From: Lichenicola sp964247725
GTDB lineage: Bacteria > Pseudomonadota > Alphaproteobacteria > Acetobacterales > Acetobacteraceae
Direction: 5' to 3'
DNA length: 14,769 bases
NCBI GenBank assembly: GCA_964247725.1
Contig: CAXTVM010000064.1
Span: 1-14,769, forward strand
Shown here: positions 14,613 through 14,769 of the stretch, one piece after another
Position numbering within the stretch: position 1 is the first letter of the stretch
Layout: each line of letters begins with the position of its first letter
The notes under the pieces: model-generated
The model's database searches: none
Told to the model about the DNA's origin: nothing
The model's input: the letters and a program-made list of their open reading frames with translations, nothing else
Made by a program: the position numbers and the translations under genes

Positions 14613-14768
14613 CTATCGATCCGCCGATCCCGGCTTAGATGCCTTCGCGCTCACCTCCAATCGCTCTTCCCCCGGCATGCCCGCGACCACTTCGGCATCG
14701 GCGTCCTGCATGCGGGCGCCCATCGCTCGTGGAGCGGCGTCAGCCACGTCGAGGCCGACGCCAGCCAC
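14613..14768 (-). CDS. C-terminal tail of an unidentified protein (gene X, right copy), partial
   Basis: The frame enters from the right edge and stops at TAG (14613-14615). It gives 51 residues starting VAGVGLDVADAAPRAMGA and ending KPGSADR. It differs from the left copy at 10 residues (for example Ser/Arg at 19, Leu-Ser/Ala-Gly at 29-30 and Met/Lys at 45). It runs in the same direction as the virB operon, with virB1 starting 356 bp after its stop, so it is probably the gene that precedes the T4SS cluster. The family is not recognised from this tail. Confidence 0.65.
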   Translation of the reverse strand: MAGVGLDVADAAPRAMGARMQDADAEVVAGMPGEERLEVSAKASKPGSADR

Positions 14769-14769
14769 G
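14613..14769. repeat. Right arm of terminal inverted repeat (gene X tail)
   Basis: This is the reverse complement of the left arm. The outer 55 bases (14715-14769) match exactly, and the rest to the stop codon matches imperfectly. The sharp end of identity at 55 bases is explained most simply by an assembler k-mer overlap, while the wider similarity reflects true gene duplication. Confidence 0.85.

Noticed and set aside
1..14769. Terminal inverted repeats marking a transposon
   Set aside because: The repeats are coding C-termini of one protein with identity ending at exactly 55 bp, no transposase is present, and no target-site duplication can be seen. An assembly k-mer overlap plus gene duplication explains them better.
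1..14769. tRNA genes, rRNA genes, CRISPR arrays, integrase or replication genes
   Set aside because: Looked for on both strands by eye; no supporting sequence was found.

Overview
The window is an almost complete MPF_T (VirB/VirD4-type) type IV secretion system. It is encoded on the minus strand as one tightly packed operon, read from about 14256 down to 601, in the order virB1, virB2, virB3, virB4, virB5, virB6, virB7-like lipoprotein, virB8, virB9, virB10, virB11, orfA, orfB, virD4, small lipoprotein. High GC, GTG starts, ATGA-type stop/start overlaps and the gene set suggest a proteobacterium, most likely an alphaproteobacterium. No rRNA, tRNA or housekeeping gene is present to fix the taxon. 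No relaxase, origin of transfer, integrase, CRISPR array or tRNA was seen. The channel, pilus and coupling protein are here, but the DNA-processing genes are not, unless gene X below is one of them.

Right part (9476-14256): lytic transglycosylase VirB1, pilin VirB2 (its 3' end is followed by an out-of-frame second pilin tail), VirB3, the VirB4 ATPase and a Thr/Ser-rich VirB5. Middle (4215-9144): a 331-bp gap with hairpins and a candidate promoter, then VirB6, the VirB7-like lipoprotein, VirB8, VirB9, VirB10 and the VirB11 ATPase. Left part (601-4200): two uncharacterised genes, orfA and orfB, lie between virB11 and virD4, where accessory or cargo genes would fit. VirD4 and a 97-residue lipoprotein follow.

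The two window ends are inverted copies of each other. They encode two versions of the C-terminal tail of one unidentified protein (gene X), both reading inward. The outermost 55 bp are identical, and after that 10 of the 51 encoded residues differ. Exactly 55 bp is what a k=55 de Bruijn assembler leaves where a contig stops at a repeat, so the window is probably a whole contig bounded by two copies of gene X. On the left, gene X is followed on the plus strand by a decayed, twice-frameshifted virB11 remnant (about 219-549). This repeats the gene X - virB order of the right side with virB1 to virB10 missing, so the left end may be a collapsed second T4SS copy in opposite orientation.

The parts least explained by standard T4SS biology are the orfA/orfB pair, the pilin-tail repeat, and the inverted gene X copies with the virB11 remnant.
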